A stretch of DNA of 64,000 bases from an uncultured Bacteroides sp. (GTDB lineage: Bacteria; Bacteroidota; Bacteroidia; Bacteroidales; Bacteroidaceae). Location of the stretch: NCBI RefSeq assembly GCF_949298305.1, contig NZ_CASFWU010000032.1:1-64000 (forward strand), in the 5' to 3' direction. The notes below the pieces were generated by a model. It searched no databases and was not told where the DNA came from. It saw only the letters and a list, made by a program, of their open reading frames with translations. The translations under genes and the position numbers were made by a program. This document shows positions 46,299 through 54,403 of the stretch, one piece after another. The stretch's first letter is position 1. Every line of letters starts with the position of its first letter.

Positions 46299-46910
46299 TT
46301 AAAGTATGTTCCGGGGCTCGCCCGAAGAGGGGGCAGGCGGTTGCAGCCGCCTCATGCTGAACTCGCAGCCGCAATACTGCTGGTTGTAGAAGTCGTATTC
46401 GCGCAGCAGCTGGTTGCGGCGTTCCTGCAGGCCGCCTTTGCGCCAGTTCTGCTCCCAGAACAAAGTTCCGGGATAGAGGGCGGCGGCACGGCGTCCGGCT
46501 TCGTTGATTTGTTCCAGACTCTTCCAGCGCGATGAGGCCAGGGTGGTGGTAAAGAGGGTAAAGCCGTGTGCGGCGGCATAGCGGGCCGTCTCCGTCAGTC
46601 GCAGGGTGAAGCAGCGCAGGCAGCGGGAGCCTCGTTCGGGTTCGTCTTCCAGTCCTGCCATTTGGGCTTTCCAGCGGTTGTAGTCGTAGTCGGCGTCGAT
46701 GAAATCGAGGTTTTGCGAGGTGACGAAGCGGATGGCCTCGTTCTTGCGTGTCTCGTATTCTTCCTGCGGATAGATGTTGGGGTTGCAATAGAACACGGTG
46801 GGGCGTATGCCGTTGGCCAGCATACACTCGATGATGGCCGATGAGCAGGGAGCGCAACACGAGTGCAGCAGCACCCGGTCTTCGCCGTTGGGAGTCTTGA
46901 GTTGGAGCAT
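46299..46910 (-). CDS. queH: Epoxyqueuosine reductase QueH
   Basis: Last enzyme of queuosine synthesis in tRNA, the non-homologous replacement of QueG. The product has 203 residues. The conserved Cys set is complete: SCCAPCS at 17-23, RCLRCF near 95-100, and YCGCEFS near 178-184, which bind an iron-sulfur cluster and a further metal. The C-terminal tail is Pro-rich. It stands upstream of the DUF1593 pair without evident functional link. Confidence 0.93.
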   Translation of the reverse strand: MLQLKTPNGEDRVLLHSCCAPCSSAIIECMLANGIRPTVFYCNPNIYPQEEYETRKNEAIRFVTSQNLDFIDADYDYNRWKAQMAGLEDEPERGSRCLRCFTLRLTETARYAAAHGFTLFTTTLASSRWKSLEQINEAGRRAAALYPGTLFWEQNWRKGGLQERRNQLLREYDFYNQQYCGCEFSMRRLQPPAPSSGEPRNIL

Positions 46911-47074
46911 GTGGCGGGGGAAAAGCGGTAAGTGGTTGGCGGAAAATGATTAGTGGCAGGTGGTGGGCGGTTGGCGGTCAGTGGTCGGCCATGGGTGATA
47001 AGTGGCAGCCGGCACTTCCGGATGGAATGCCCACTGCTGATTGCTGACCACTAACCGCCTGCCACCAGCCGCCG
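46911..47074. repeat. Short-word quasi-palindrome (GGCGGTTAGTGG type)
   Basis: The gap between queH and uxuA consists of repeated words AGTGGTTGGCGG, AGTGGCAGGTGG and GGCGGTCAGTGG (46930-46985) answered by complementary words GACCACTAACCGCC and GCCACCAGCCGCC (47047-47072). It can fold into a long imperfect hairpin. No gene is visible. Confidence 0.65.
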
Positions 47075-48100
47075 TTATTTGAACAGCGTCTTCGCAATTC
47101 CCATCTCCAGTCCGCGCAGTTCGGCCAGTCCGCGCAGGCGGCCTATGCACGAGTAGCCGGGGTTGGTCTTCTTGCGCAGGTCGTCCACCATCTGGTGTCC
47201 GTGGTCGGGACGCATGGCGATGGAGACGCCGCGGCGCTGTTGCAGTTCGAGGAAGGCCTTCATCACGCCGTACATGTCTACGTCGCCTTCCAGGTGGTTG
47301 GCTTCATAGAAGTTGCCTTCGGCATCGCGCTTGGTGGAGCGCAGGTGTACGAAGTTGATGCGGTCGCCGAAGCGGGTCATCATGGCGGCACAGTCGTTGG
47401 CGCTGCTCACACCTAAGGAACCGGTGCAGAGGCAGAGTCCGTTGCTGGGGTTGGGCACGGCGTCGATGAGCGCCTGGAAGTCTTCGGCGCAGCTCATGAT
47501 GCGCGGCAGGCCCAGGATGGACATGGGCGGGTCGTCGGGGTGGATGACGAGCTTCACGCCCACTTCGTCGGCCACGGGGCAGATTTCGCTCAGGAAGTAG
47601 ATGAGGTTCTGGCGCAGGCGTTCGGGCGTGATGTCCTTGGTATAGTCGGCCTCGGCGCCGGGGCGGTGCAGCAGGAAGAGGTCGAAGGCGATGAAGGCGG
47701 CACGCTCGAAGCGCAGGGCGCGGCTGCCGTCGGGCAGCTCGTAGGCCAGGTCGGTGCGTGTCCAGTCCAGTACGGGCATGAAGTTGTAGGTGACGATGTT
47801 CACGCCGCATCGGGCCAGGTTGCGCAGGCTTTCCTTGTAGTTGTCGATGTACTTCTGGTAGTCGCCTGTCTGTGTCTTGATGTGCTCATGCACGGGCACG
47901 CTTTCGACAACGGACCACGTGAGGCCTACTTCCTCAATCATCTGCTTGCGCTTCATGATTTCTTCTACGGTCCACACCTCGCCGTTGGGGATGTGGTGCA
48001 GGGCATTGACAATGCCGGTGGCTCCGGCCTGCTTGATGTCCCACAGGCTGACGGGGTCGTTGGGCCCGTACCAGCGCCAGGTTTGTTCGCAAAGTATCAT
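47075..48100 (-). CDS. uxuA: Mannonate dehydratase
   Basis: Dehydrates D-mannonate to 2-keto-3-deoxygluconate in the hexuronate pathway; cytosolic TIM-barrel metalloenzyme. The product has 341 residues, shorter than the roughly 390 of E. coli UxuA, as in some other lineages. Typical blocks are [12 protein letters not shown] at the start, [14 protein letters not shown] near 30-43, IHPDDPPM near 195 and [10 protein letters not shown] near 295. The SDR gene lies 174 bases upstream in the same direction; together they convert fructuronate or tagaturonate-type acids. This fits the use of uronates released by GH88 and other enzymes. Confidence 0.92.
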   Translation of the reverse strand: MILCEQTWRWYGPNDPVSLWDIKQAGATGIVNALHHIPNGEVWTVEEIMKRKQMIEEVGLTWSVVESVPVHEHIKTQTGDYQKYIDNYKESLRNLARCGVNIVTYNFMPVLDWTRTDLAYELPDGSRALRFERAAFIAFDLFLLHRPGAEADYTKDITPERLRQNLIYFLSEICPVADEVGVKLVIHPDDPPMSILGLPRIMSCAEDFQALIDAVPNPSNGLCLCTGSLGVSSANDCAAMMTRFGDRINFVHLRSTKRDAEGNFYEANHLEGDVDMYGVMKAFLELQQRRGVSIAMRPDHGHQMVDDLRKKTNPGYSCIGRLRGLAELRGLEMGIAKTLFK

Positions 48101-48137
48101 AATGGTATTGTTTTTAGGGTTGGGGAAGTTAAAGGTC

Positions 48138-48252
48138 GTTAGAAGGAGTTATCATTCCGCTTCGCTCCGTTCAGGGAGTTAAAAGCCGATACTACCTTGC
48201 TATTGGCTTTTAACTCCCTCAGCCCGCATCGCAGGCGATAACTCCTTCTAAC
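48138..48252. repeat. Nested inverted repeat (GTTAGAAGGAGTTAT type) between SDR and uxuA
   Basis: GTTAGAAGGAGTTAT (48138-48152) pairs perfectly with 48238-48252, and inside it AGGGAGTTAAAAGCC (48173-48187) pairs perfectly with 48205-48219. It lies in the leader of uxuA. The same words occur at 22222-22355 and 56500-56690. Confidence 0.85.
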
Positions 48253-48274
48253 TTCTTTAACTCCTAAAAGAAAT

Positions 48275-49087
48275 TTACATGGCAAACACATTGAATCCGC
48301 CGTCAACGACAGCTACGGTACCAGTCACGAAGCTGGCGGCGTCGCTGATGAGGTACTGGATGGTGCCGCACAGCTCTTCGGGGCGACCCATACGGCCGAA
48401 GGGGGTCTGACGGATGACGTCCTGTCCGCGTTGCGTCCATGAGCCGTCGGGATTGGTCAGCAGGGTGCGGTTCTGTTCGGTCAGGAAGAAGCCCGGGGCT
48501 ATGGCGTTCACGCGGATGCCTTCGCCGAACTTCTTGGCCACTTCGGTAGCCATGAAGGCGGTGTAGTTGGAGATGCCGGCTTTGGCGGCGGCGTATCCGG
48601 CCACGCGGGTCATGGGGCGGAAGGCGGCCATGCTGGAGAAGTTGACGATGGCTCCCTTCTTCTGTTCCACCATCGGCTTCAGGAAGACCTGTGTGGGCAG
48701 TACGGTGCCGGTCAGGTTCAGTTCGAGCACGCGCTGGAACTCTTCAATCTTCAGGTCGAAGAAAGTGCCGTCCGGCGCGATGGTGGCTCCCGGCATGTTG
48801 CCTCCGGCAGCGTTCAGCAGGGCGTCTACCCGTCCGTAGGCTTTCAGGATGTCGGCCAGGTTCTGCTCCAGTATTTCGCGGTTCATGACGTCGGTGGTCA
48901 GGAACATGGCTTCTCCGCCGTTGGCTTTGATGCCCTCCACAATGGCGTTTCCTACTTCGGCCTTGCGTCCGAGGATAACTACTTTGGCTCCTTCTTCGGC
49001 CAGATGGGCGGCAATGGCTCTGCCCAGAATACCTGTACCTCCGGTGATGACTACTACTCTGTCTTTGATGTCGAATAAGTTTTTCAT
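48275..49087 (-). CDS. SDR-family oxidoreductase, probable fructuronate reductase
   Basis: NAD(P)-dependent short-chain dehydrogenase of 270 residues. Cofactor fold TGGTGILGRAIA at 15-26; NAAGG near 91-95; catalytic S, Y and K in FSSMAAFRPMTRVAGYAAAKAG near 148-169. The C-terminus VTGTVAVVDGGFNVFAM is typical of gluconate/mannonate-type dehydrogenases. Placed just upstream of uxuA, it likely reduces D-fructuronate to D-mannonate, replacing classical UxuB. A KduD-like role on 5-keto-4-deoxyuronate is a second possibility. Substrate is inferred from context only. Confidence 0.85.
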   Translation of the reverse strand: MKNLFDIKDRVVVITGGTGILGRAIAAHLAEEGAKVVILGRKAEVGNAIVEGIKANGGEAMFLTTDVMNREILEQNLADILKAYGRVDALLNAAGGNMPGATIAPDGTFFDLKIEEFQRVLELNLTGTVLPTQVFLKPMVEQKKGAIVNFSSMAAFRPMTRVAGYAAAKAGISNYTAFMATEVAKKFGEGIRVNAIAPGFFLTEQNRTLLTNPDGSWTQRGQDVIRQTPFGRMGRPEELCGTIQYLISDAASFVTGTVAVVDGGFNVFAM

Positions 49088-49139
49088 GATGCGTTATGAG
49101 TTTATAATGATATGTTAGACTTGTCTGTCATGTGGAGCA

Positions 49140-49147
49140 CAAAGTTA
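49140..49147 (-). promoter_or_regulatory. -7 element of the SDR-uxuA unit
   Basis: TAACTTTG on the leftward strand, 52 bases before the ATG at 49087. No clear -33. Confidence 0.45.
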
Positions 49148-49234
49148 CGCATTTCTTTAGTCAGATGTATTGTTTATATGTATCAAATACTTCTTTCCAG
49201 GTATCACGGGATACATTCTTTATTTTCGGTAGGG

Positions 49235-49915
49235 TTAGTGCTGACGGCACGTTTGCAGTACCAGCAGGCTTTCGGGGCCCATGTTGAACAACAGGTCGAC
49301 GATGCTGAGGTTGGGCAGGAAGCCCAGCTTCTCCTGAAACACCTGATAGTAGGGACGGGGTTGGAAGTCGCTGTCTTCCGTGCGATAGTCTTTCTTGGGG
49401 TGGATGCGTTCGCGGAAGTCGTCTGTGTCCGGTCCGAGGTCGGCCCGGTATTCCGGGGTACGTTCCATGCGGGGCTGCAGGTCGATGAGCGAGCACACCA
49501 GGCGGCAGAGGGCCTCGTTGAAGTCCATCAGGAACTCATACTTCTGTTCGTAGAAGGGACGGAAATCGTCCTTATAGTATTCGAAGAAGGGTGTGTGGTT
49601 GTAGGCCGATTCCAGGGCGTTCCAGTGCAGGTGGCGCCAGTTGCCGTGGTCGGAGATGCGGATGTCGCGCATGAAGCACTTGGGCGTGTCGGGCTTTACG
49701 ATGGGCACGGTGAGGGCCAGCGGGCCGTCGGGGGCGGCAATGGTGCAGCGGTTGCGGTAGGTCTGCTTCAGGTAGTGGTCGTACTGTTCCACAAGTACCC
49801 GGTCGTATGCCAGCAGTTTGACGTAGTACTCTACGGGTGCCAGATAGGCCGAGGTGAGGCAGACGGCAGGAGGAAGGGGAGCCGGAGCGGCGAGTGGGTC
49901 GGGATGCTGTGTCAT
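49235..49915 (-). CDS. WbqC-like family protein
   Basis: The product has 226 residues from the ATG at 49915 (MTQHPDPLAAPAPLPPAVCLTSAYLAPVEYYVKLL). The longer open frame is partly made of the hairpin repeat and is not used here. WbqC-family blocks are visible: Y-K-Q-T-Y-R-N-R-C-T-I in the first third and NALESAYNHTPFFEYY near 113-128. The family occurs in polysaccharide clusters and as a lone housekeeping-linked gene in Bacteroidetes; its reaction is not established. It follows lepB2 in a leftward run dapB-dinD-lepB-lepB2-wbqC. Confidence 0.82.
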   Translation of the reverse strand: MTQHPDPLAAPAPLPPAVCLTSAYLAPVEYYVKLLAYDRVLVEQYDHYLKQTYRNRCTIAAPDGPLALTVPIVKPDTPKCFMRDIRISDHGNWRHLHWNALESAYNHTPFFEYYKDDFRPFYEQKYEFLMDFNEALCRLVCSLIDLQPRMERTPEYRADLGPDTDDFRERIHPKKDYRTEDSDFQPRPYYQVFQEKLGFLPNLSIVDLLFNMGPESLLVLQTCRQH

Positions 49916-49937
49916 GATTCTGTATCTATTATGTATA

Positions 49938-50030
49938 AATGAAGAATGAGGAATGAAGAATGAAGAATTAGAAACAGATTGCAAACCTGCCGGATGGCAA
50001 TTCTTCATTCTTCATTCCTCATTCTTCATT
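49938..50030. repeat. Perfect 32-bp inverted repeat of TGAAGAA words
   Basis: The arm at 49938-49969 begins AATGAAGAATGAGG and is the exact reverse complement of 49999-50030; the loop is 29 bases. Each arm is itself built from repeated AATGAAG words. It lies between lepB2 and the WbqC-like start, with the lepB2 stop only 5 bases away. Confidence 0.9.
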
Positions 50031-50034
50031 TTTT

Positions 50035-50947
50035 TTACCTTACTCTTGTCCACATCCTGTCCCAGCGGTAGCCGCTGAAGAGGCCGGTACCTTTCTTCTT
50101 GGAGAACCAGATGAAGGATGCCTTTCCGATGATGTGGTCTTTGGGGACGAAGCCGAAGAGGCGCGAGTCGGACAGGTTGATGGAGTTGTTGGCCACCACC
50201 CAGCAGTAGTCCTGGCTGAAGCGGCAGTATTGCGTGGGCTTGCCGTCCACGTAGAGGGTGTCGTTCTTGATTTCGGCCTGCCGCTTCTCGTGCAGCACCA
50301 GTGTGTTGCGCAGCAGGGTCATGTTCCACGGATAGACCTTGACGGCCACTTCCTTGCCGGGCACTATCAGGGGATGGAGGTGACGGGTGGAGTCGGCGGC
50401 GTCCAGCGGGCTTATCCAGCAACTGTCTGTGAAGGCCTGCTCCAGCAGGTAGTATTCGTAGCGGCTGAAGCTGCGCACGTTGCGTGTGGAGTCCTGTCCC
50501 AGCAGACGGTTGGAGCGAGTCAAGCTGCCGCTCCCTCTCGGGCGGGTAAGTGTAGAGGAACTTCTGGTCGGGGGCATTTTGTTCGGAGGGGATGACGAAA
50601 AAGAGGGAGTCGGTCAGCAGTGTGTCGCCTGCCGTGCCGATACAGCGCCCGATGAACACTTCGCGGCGGTCGGCTACAGGCTGGGACAGGTCGGCAGGGT
50701 TGTTGAAGACCACGATGTCCTCCCGCTTCAGCGGCCTGTCGGCCCAGCGGTGATAGCCCAGCAGTCCCATGAAAGGCAGCCTGAGCCCGTAGCTCCACTT
50801 GTTGACCAGGATGCGTTCGCCGCAATAGAGGGTGTTCTCCATGCCCGACGAAGGAATGAGGTAGGGGGCAGCAACGCAGCCGCGGAGTAATATTACGGCC
50901 AAAATTACTCCGACGCAGGCTGCTGTTATCTTCCATACCTTCTTCAC
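50035..50947 (-). pseudogene. Second signal peptidase I (lepB2), frameshifted and lacking catalytic Lys
   Basis: The frame starts at a GTG (50947) 10 bases after the lepB stop with a membrane segment (ITAACVGVILAVILLRGCVAA) and the Ser motif PSSGMENTL. After PPERERQLDSL the S26 sequence continues in another frame (RLLGQDSTRNVRSFSRYEYYLLEQAF to the stop at 50035); removing one C of the CC at 50512-50513 restores one frame of about 303 codons. The box with the catalytic Lys, VKRCVGLPGD in the intact neighbour, reads IGRCIGTAGD here, so Lys is Gly. C-terminal GVANNSINLSDSRLFGFVP-type box is present. Sequencing error at the CC run cannot be excluded. Confidence 0.75.
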
Positions 50948-50957
50948 GTTGCCGCGC

Positions 50958-52448
50958 TTAATTGTTGTCCACCCATTTGAACAGACGGTTCCAGCGAATC
51001 TTGCCGTCCAGCCAGCCGCGGTCCTTGTCCAACGAGAGCCATACCAGCAGCGGCTTGCCCACCACGTGGTCCTCGGGCACGAAGCCCCAGTAGCGCGAGT
51101 CGGCGGAGTTGTGCCGGTTGTCGCCCATCATCCAGTAGTAGTCCATCCGGAAGGTATAGGTGTCGGTCTTTTGGCCGTTGATGTAGATGCCGTCCTCGCG
51201 GCGCTCCAGCTTGTTGCCCTCGTAGGCCTCGATGCAGCGCTCGTAGAGGGGCAGGTTGTCGTCCGTCAGGGTGATGGTGGCGCCTTTGGCGGGAATCCAG
51301 ATGGGGCCGTAGTTGTCGCGGTCCCACTTCGTATAGAGGTTCTGCGGGTATATGTCGTTCGAGTAGATGGAAGGTTCCTTCACGATGCGGCTCACCAGTT
51401 TCTTGTTGCCTGCCAGCGTGTCGTACATCTTCTGCGTCAGCGGCAGGTGGTAGACAGGCGTCAGTTGTCCCTTGCCATCGCGGCGGTCCAGGCCCATTTC
51501 TACGAGGCTGGGCTCCCAGCTCGGGTCGTCGTTCATCAGCATCCGGTCGTCGTTGCTGATGCCCAGTTCGCGGAACATCGTCTCGGGTATCAGTGGTCCG
51601 GTGGTCTGCACGAAATAGTTGAACTGCATGTTTTCGGGATTCTCGATGGCCTGACCGTCGATGTACACCTGTCCGTCCTTAATCTGCAGCGTGTCGCCCG
51701 GCAGGCCCACGCAGCGCTTCACGTAGTTCTCGCGGCGGTCTACGGGGCGTGTCACCACCTTGCCGTACATCCGCGGGTTGGACAGGATGAGGTTGCGTCC
51801 GGCCTGGTAGTAGAGGTCGTACACGGCCCGCTGCTGGCGGCGTGTCAGGCTGTCCATGTCCACGTGTTTCGGGTACAGGCGGCGGCCTTCGTTGTAGGCC
51901 AGGCTGTAGAAGTCCGTCTGCTGGAAGTTGGTGGCCACGGTGTCGCCGGCGGGGAAGTTGAACACCACGATGTCGTTCAGCTTCACCTTGCCGAAGCCGG
52001 GCACGCGCTTGTACTTCCACTGCGGCCACTCGATGTACGACTTGCAGTCGAACAGGGGCAGCGTGTGCTGTGCCAGGGGCATGGACAGCGGCGTGTTGGG
52101 TACGCGCGGCCCGTAGCTCACCTTGCTCACGTAGAGGAAGTCACCCACGAGCAGCGACTTCTCCAGCGACGACGAGGGTATCTGGTAGTTCTGGAACAGG
52201 TAGATGTTGACAAAGTAGACGGCCACCAGGGCGAACACGATGGCGTCCACCCAGCCCATGACGCCGCGCACGGTGGCGTTCTTCGACTTCTTCCACCATC
52301 CCCAAGGTATCTTCTTGCTGATGTAGACGTCGAAGATGAAGGGCACCACAATCAGTCCCCACCAGCTCTTGACCCACAGCAGGAAGAGCAGATAGAGCAG
52401 GGTGACGATACTGAATTTAATCCATTGTTTGCGGGATGCTTGTCTCAT
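50958..52448 (-). CDS. lepB: Signal peptidase I
   Basis: Membrane-bound Ser-Lys peptidase that removes Sec signal peptides on the periplasmic side. The product has 496 residues, much longer than E. coli LepB (324) as is usual in Bacteroidetes. Membrane segments lie near 10-42 and 65-85. The catalytic Ser is in QIPSSSLEKSLLVGD near 89-103, the Lys in NYVKRCVGLPGD near 245, and the late box GDNRHNSADSRYWGFVP near 445. Long insertions separate these boxes. It is followed by the degenerate second copy. Confidence 0.94.
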   Translation of the reverse strand: MRQASRKQWIKFSIVTLLYLLFLLWVKSWWGLIVVPFIFDVYISKKIPWGWWKKSKNATVRGVMGWVDAIVFALVAVYFVNIYLFQNYQIPSSSLEKSLLVGDFLYVSKVSYGPRVPNTPLSMPLAQHTLPLFDCKSYIEWPQWKYKRVPGFGKVKLNDIVVFNFPAGDTVATNFQQTDFYSLAYNEGRRLYPKHVDMDSLTRRQQRAVYDLYYQAGRNLILSNPRMYGKVVTRPVDRRENYVKRCVGLPGDTLQIKDGQVYIDGQAIENPENMQFNYFVQTTGPLIPETMFRELGISNDDRMLMNDDPSWEPSLVEMGLDRRDGKGQLTPVYHLPLTQKMYDTLAGNKKLVSRIVKEPSIYSNDIYPQNLYTKWDRDNYGPIWIPAKGATITLTDDNLPLYERCIEAYEGNKLERREDGIYINGQKTDTYTFRMDYYWMMGDNRHNSADSRYWGFVPEDHVVGKPLLVWLSLDKDRGWLDGKIRWNRLFKWVDNN

Positions 52449-52462
52449 AGGATTGTTTCTTG

Positions 52463-53347
52463 TTATTCTGTTTTTGTTTCTTTGATTTGTTTGGGTAGCT
52501 TCTGCGACGCTTTTTCTATTTTCTTTTCGTTGCTTGTCACGCGGCGTTCCACTTTCTTGATGTCCTCGGCTGCGGGCAGGTCTTCGGGCTTGATACCCCG
52601 TTGTCCCAGCATCTGACGGACACTCCGGTTGTTCTGTATGTGTTCGTGGGTGATGGTGGTTTCGCCGTACAGGTCTTTCTGTTCTACGTTGTAGTTGGTC
52701 ATCTCCGTTGCCAGATTCTTGGCGGCGATGGTCAGCGTGGGCAGGAAGTCTGCCAGTGGACGGGTGGACTTTACTCCCAGCCGTAGCTTCATGTCTTCGG
52801 TAGTGTGTCCGCCGAACAGGGCTGTATCGCCCTTCGAGCGGATGCGGGCAAAGCCCTTGTCGTCGACACCGCGTTGGTAGATGTTGCGTGACAGTTGTTT
52901 TTCAGAGGCACGGAGGCGGTCGCGCGTTTCCAGACGGGCCACTTGTTGCAGGTGTTCGGCGATGAGTTCCGCGCGGCGGGTCTGCAGGGCGAAGTAGCCT
53001 TGTGCGAAGGCTATCTCTTCTTTCTTCGGGTCTCCGTTTTGGGCAATCAGATAGCAGGCGTAGCGGGTGAGCATGTAGTCGGTCACTTCGCGCTTGGCAC
53101 CACTGCCTAATGTGACCATTTTCGTGACCTCACGAAAATGGTCGTCGATGTTGATTCCCTGCGACTTGCAGGATTCAACAGCTCGGCCGATGGCTACCTG
53201 GAAGTTTTCCCAACGGCTATAGCCCAAGACGGTCTGAAGTTCGCGGGCAAACCATACTTCCACCTCTTCGCGGTCGTCATCGCTCTTGATGAAATGCATG
53301 ATTTCATCAAACGTCTGCTTATGCTGATTGATTCTCTGAATGTCCAT
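52463..53347 (-). CDS. dinD: DNA-damage-inducible protein D
   Basis: The product has 294 residues and matches the DinD plan: an N-terminal BRO/DinD-like domain (FARELQTVLGYSRWENFQVAIGRAVESC), then SGAKREVTDYMLTRYACYLIAQNGDP near 82-107, AFAQGYFALQTRRAE, and a C-terminal part with GHTTEDMKLRLGV and SVRQMLGQRGIKPEDLPAAEDIKK. E. coli DinD is an SOS gene product that inhibits RecA filaments in vitro. Here it is placed between dapB and lepB, 9 and 14 bases from its neighbours, so it is read with cell-envelope genes. No SOS box was recognised. Confidence 0.9.
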   Translation of the reverse strand: MDIQRINQHKQTFDEIMHFIKSDDDREEVEVWFARELQTVLGYSRWENFQVAIGRAVESCKSQGINIDDHFREVTKMVTLGSGAKREVTDYMLTRYACYLIAQNGDPKKEEIAFAQGYFALQTRRAELIAEHLQQVARLETRDRLRASEKQLSRNIYQRGVDDKGFARIRSKGDTALFGGHTTEDMKLRLGVKSTRPLADFLPTLTIAAKNLATEMTNYNVEQKDLYGETTITHEHIQNNRSVRQMLGQRGIKPEDLPAAEDIKKVERRVTSNEKKIEKASQKLPKQIKETKTE

Positions 53348-53356
53348 GTTTCTTGT

Positions 53357-54118
53357 TTACTTCAGAAACGGAAATAAGTCGCTCATCCCCAGGAAGCCTT
53401 CGTGTGTGGCGGTGTATTCGGCTGCCAGCACGGCGCCCAGTGCGAAGCCGCGGCGGTTCTTGGCGTCGTGGGTGATGGTGATGCTGTCCGCCTCGGAGTC
53501 GTAGCGGATGCTGTGGATGCCCGGCACTTCGCCTTCGCGGATGGAGCTGACGGGCAGTTCGTCGGCAGCGCAGGCGGTGGTGCCCGTCACGGTGCCGTCG
53601 GGAGCCTGAAGCGTGCCTTTCACCCACCGAGTCTTGCGGTCAAGGTTCTCCAGGATGCCTTCGGCCAGGGTGATGGCGGTGCCGCTCGGGGCGTCCAGCT
53701 TGTGGATGTGGTGCGTCTCGCTCATGCTCACGTCGTAGCCGGGGAACTGGTTCATGATGCGGGCCAGGTACTTGTTGACGGCCGAGAAGATGGCCACGCC
53801 CAGGCTGAAGTTGCTCGACCAGAACAGCGTCTTGCCACCCTCGGTGCAGAGGCGGCGCACTTCCTCGCCGTGTTCTTCGAGCCAGCCGGTACTGCCCGAC
53901 ACCAGTTTTACGCCCGCCTCGAAGGCCTTCATGTAGTTGCCATAGGCGGCTTTGGGATTGGTGAACTCGATGGCCACGTCGGCCGAGCGGAAGGCTTCGG
54001 AGCGGAAGTCCTCCTGGTTGTCGATGTCGATGATGCAGACAATCTCGTGTCCGCGGCCGAGGGCAATCTTCTCAATCTCCTTGCCCATCTTTCCATAACC
54101 GATAAGTGCTATTTTCAT
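53357..54118 (-). CDS. dapB: 4-hydroxy-tetrahydrodipicolinate reductase
   Basis: NAD(P)H-dependent enzyme of diaminopimelate and lysine synthesis. The product has 253 residues. Cofactor fold MKIALIGYGKMGKEI at the start; the catalytic block SETHHIHKLDAPSGTAI near 137-153 has the His pair and Lys of DapB. It leads a leftward run with dinD, lepB, lepB2 and the WbqC-like gene. A promoter-like element and an array of four palindromes lie upstream. Confidence 0.94.
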   Translation of the reverse strand: MKIALIGYGKMGKEIEKIALGRGHEIVCIIDIDNQEDFRSEAFRSADVAIEFTNPKAAYGNYMKAFEAGVKLVSGSTGWLEEHGEEVRRLCTEGGKTLFWSSNFSLGVAIFSAVNKYLARIMNQFPGYDVSMSETHHIHKLDAPSGTAITLAEGILENLDRKTRWVKGTLQAPDGTVTGTTACAADELPVSSIREGEVPGIHSIRYDSEADSITITHDAKNRRGFALGAVLAAEYTATHEGFLGMSDLFPFLK

Positions 54119-54154
54119 TGTTCGCTATTTTTCTTATATATAATAATGTGTGCG

Positions 54155-54162
54155 CAAAGATA
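54155..54162 (-). promoter_or_regulatory. -7 element of dapB
   Basis: TATCTTTG on the leftward strand, 36 bases before the ATG at 54118. A TTTG 14 bases further is too close for -33. The palindrome array begins about 100 bases upstream. Confidence 0.5.
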
Positions 54163-54261
54163 GGACTTTTCTTACACAAACCGTTACAATTAACTTCTTG
54201 TTAACAATGCCGTGGAGAGACAGCGAAGAATCGGGTGGCGACTGCCCAGGGGCGTATTTTG

Positions 54262-54346
54262 TCTCATGCGTATGAGAACGGTTTTCTCATGCGTATGAGA
54301 ATAGTCTTCTCATTCTTATGAGAACATCATTCTCATGCCTATGAGA
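54262..54346. repeat. Four tandem 16-bp dyads TCTCAT-N4-ATGAGA at 23-bp spacing
   Basis: Dyads start at 54262, 54285, 54308 and 54331, an exact 23-base period. Arms are TCTCAT and ATGAGA each time; the four-base centres are GCGT, GCGT, TCTT and GCCT. Units 2-4 are extended outwards by T/A to TTCTCAT and ATGAGAA. They lie between dapB and the upstream membrane-protein gene. They may bind a dimeric regulator or form a series of small hairpins. Confidence 0.88.
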
Positions 54347-54403
54347 ATACTTCTGTGTGACGCGGGAGGCGTGCCGTTCCTTTCCGGCGTCTGCGCTCCG
54401 TTC

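Noticed and set aside
50505..50530. Programmed frameshift in lepB2
   Set aside because: No slippery heptamer or downstream structure was seen at the switch; a mutation or sequencing error at the CC run is more likely, and the missing Lys supports decay.
54119..54403. Lysine riboswitch upstream of dapB
   Set aside because: The conserved multi-helix pattern is absent and the structure seen is four simple dyads.
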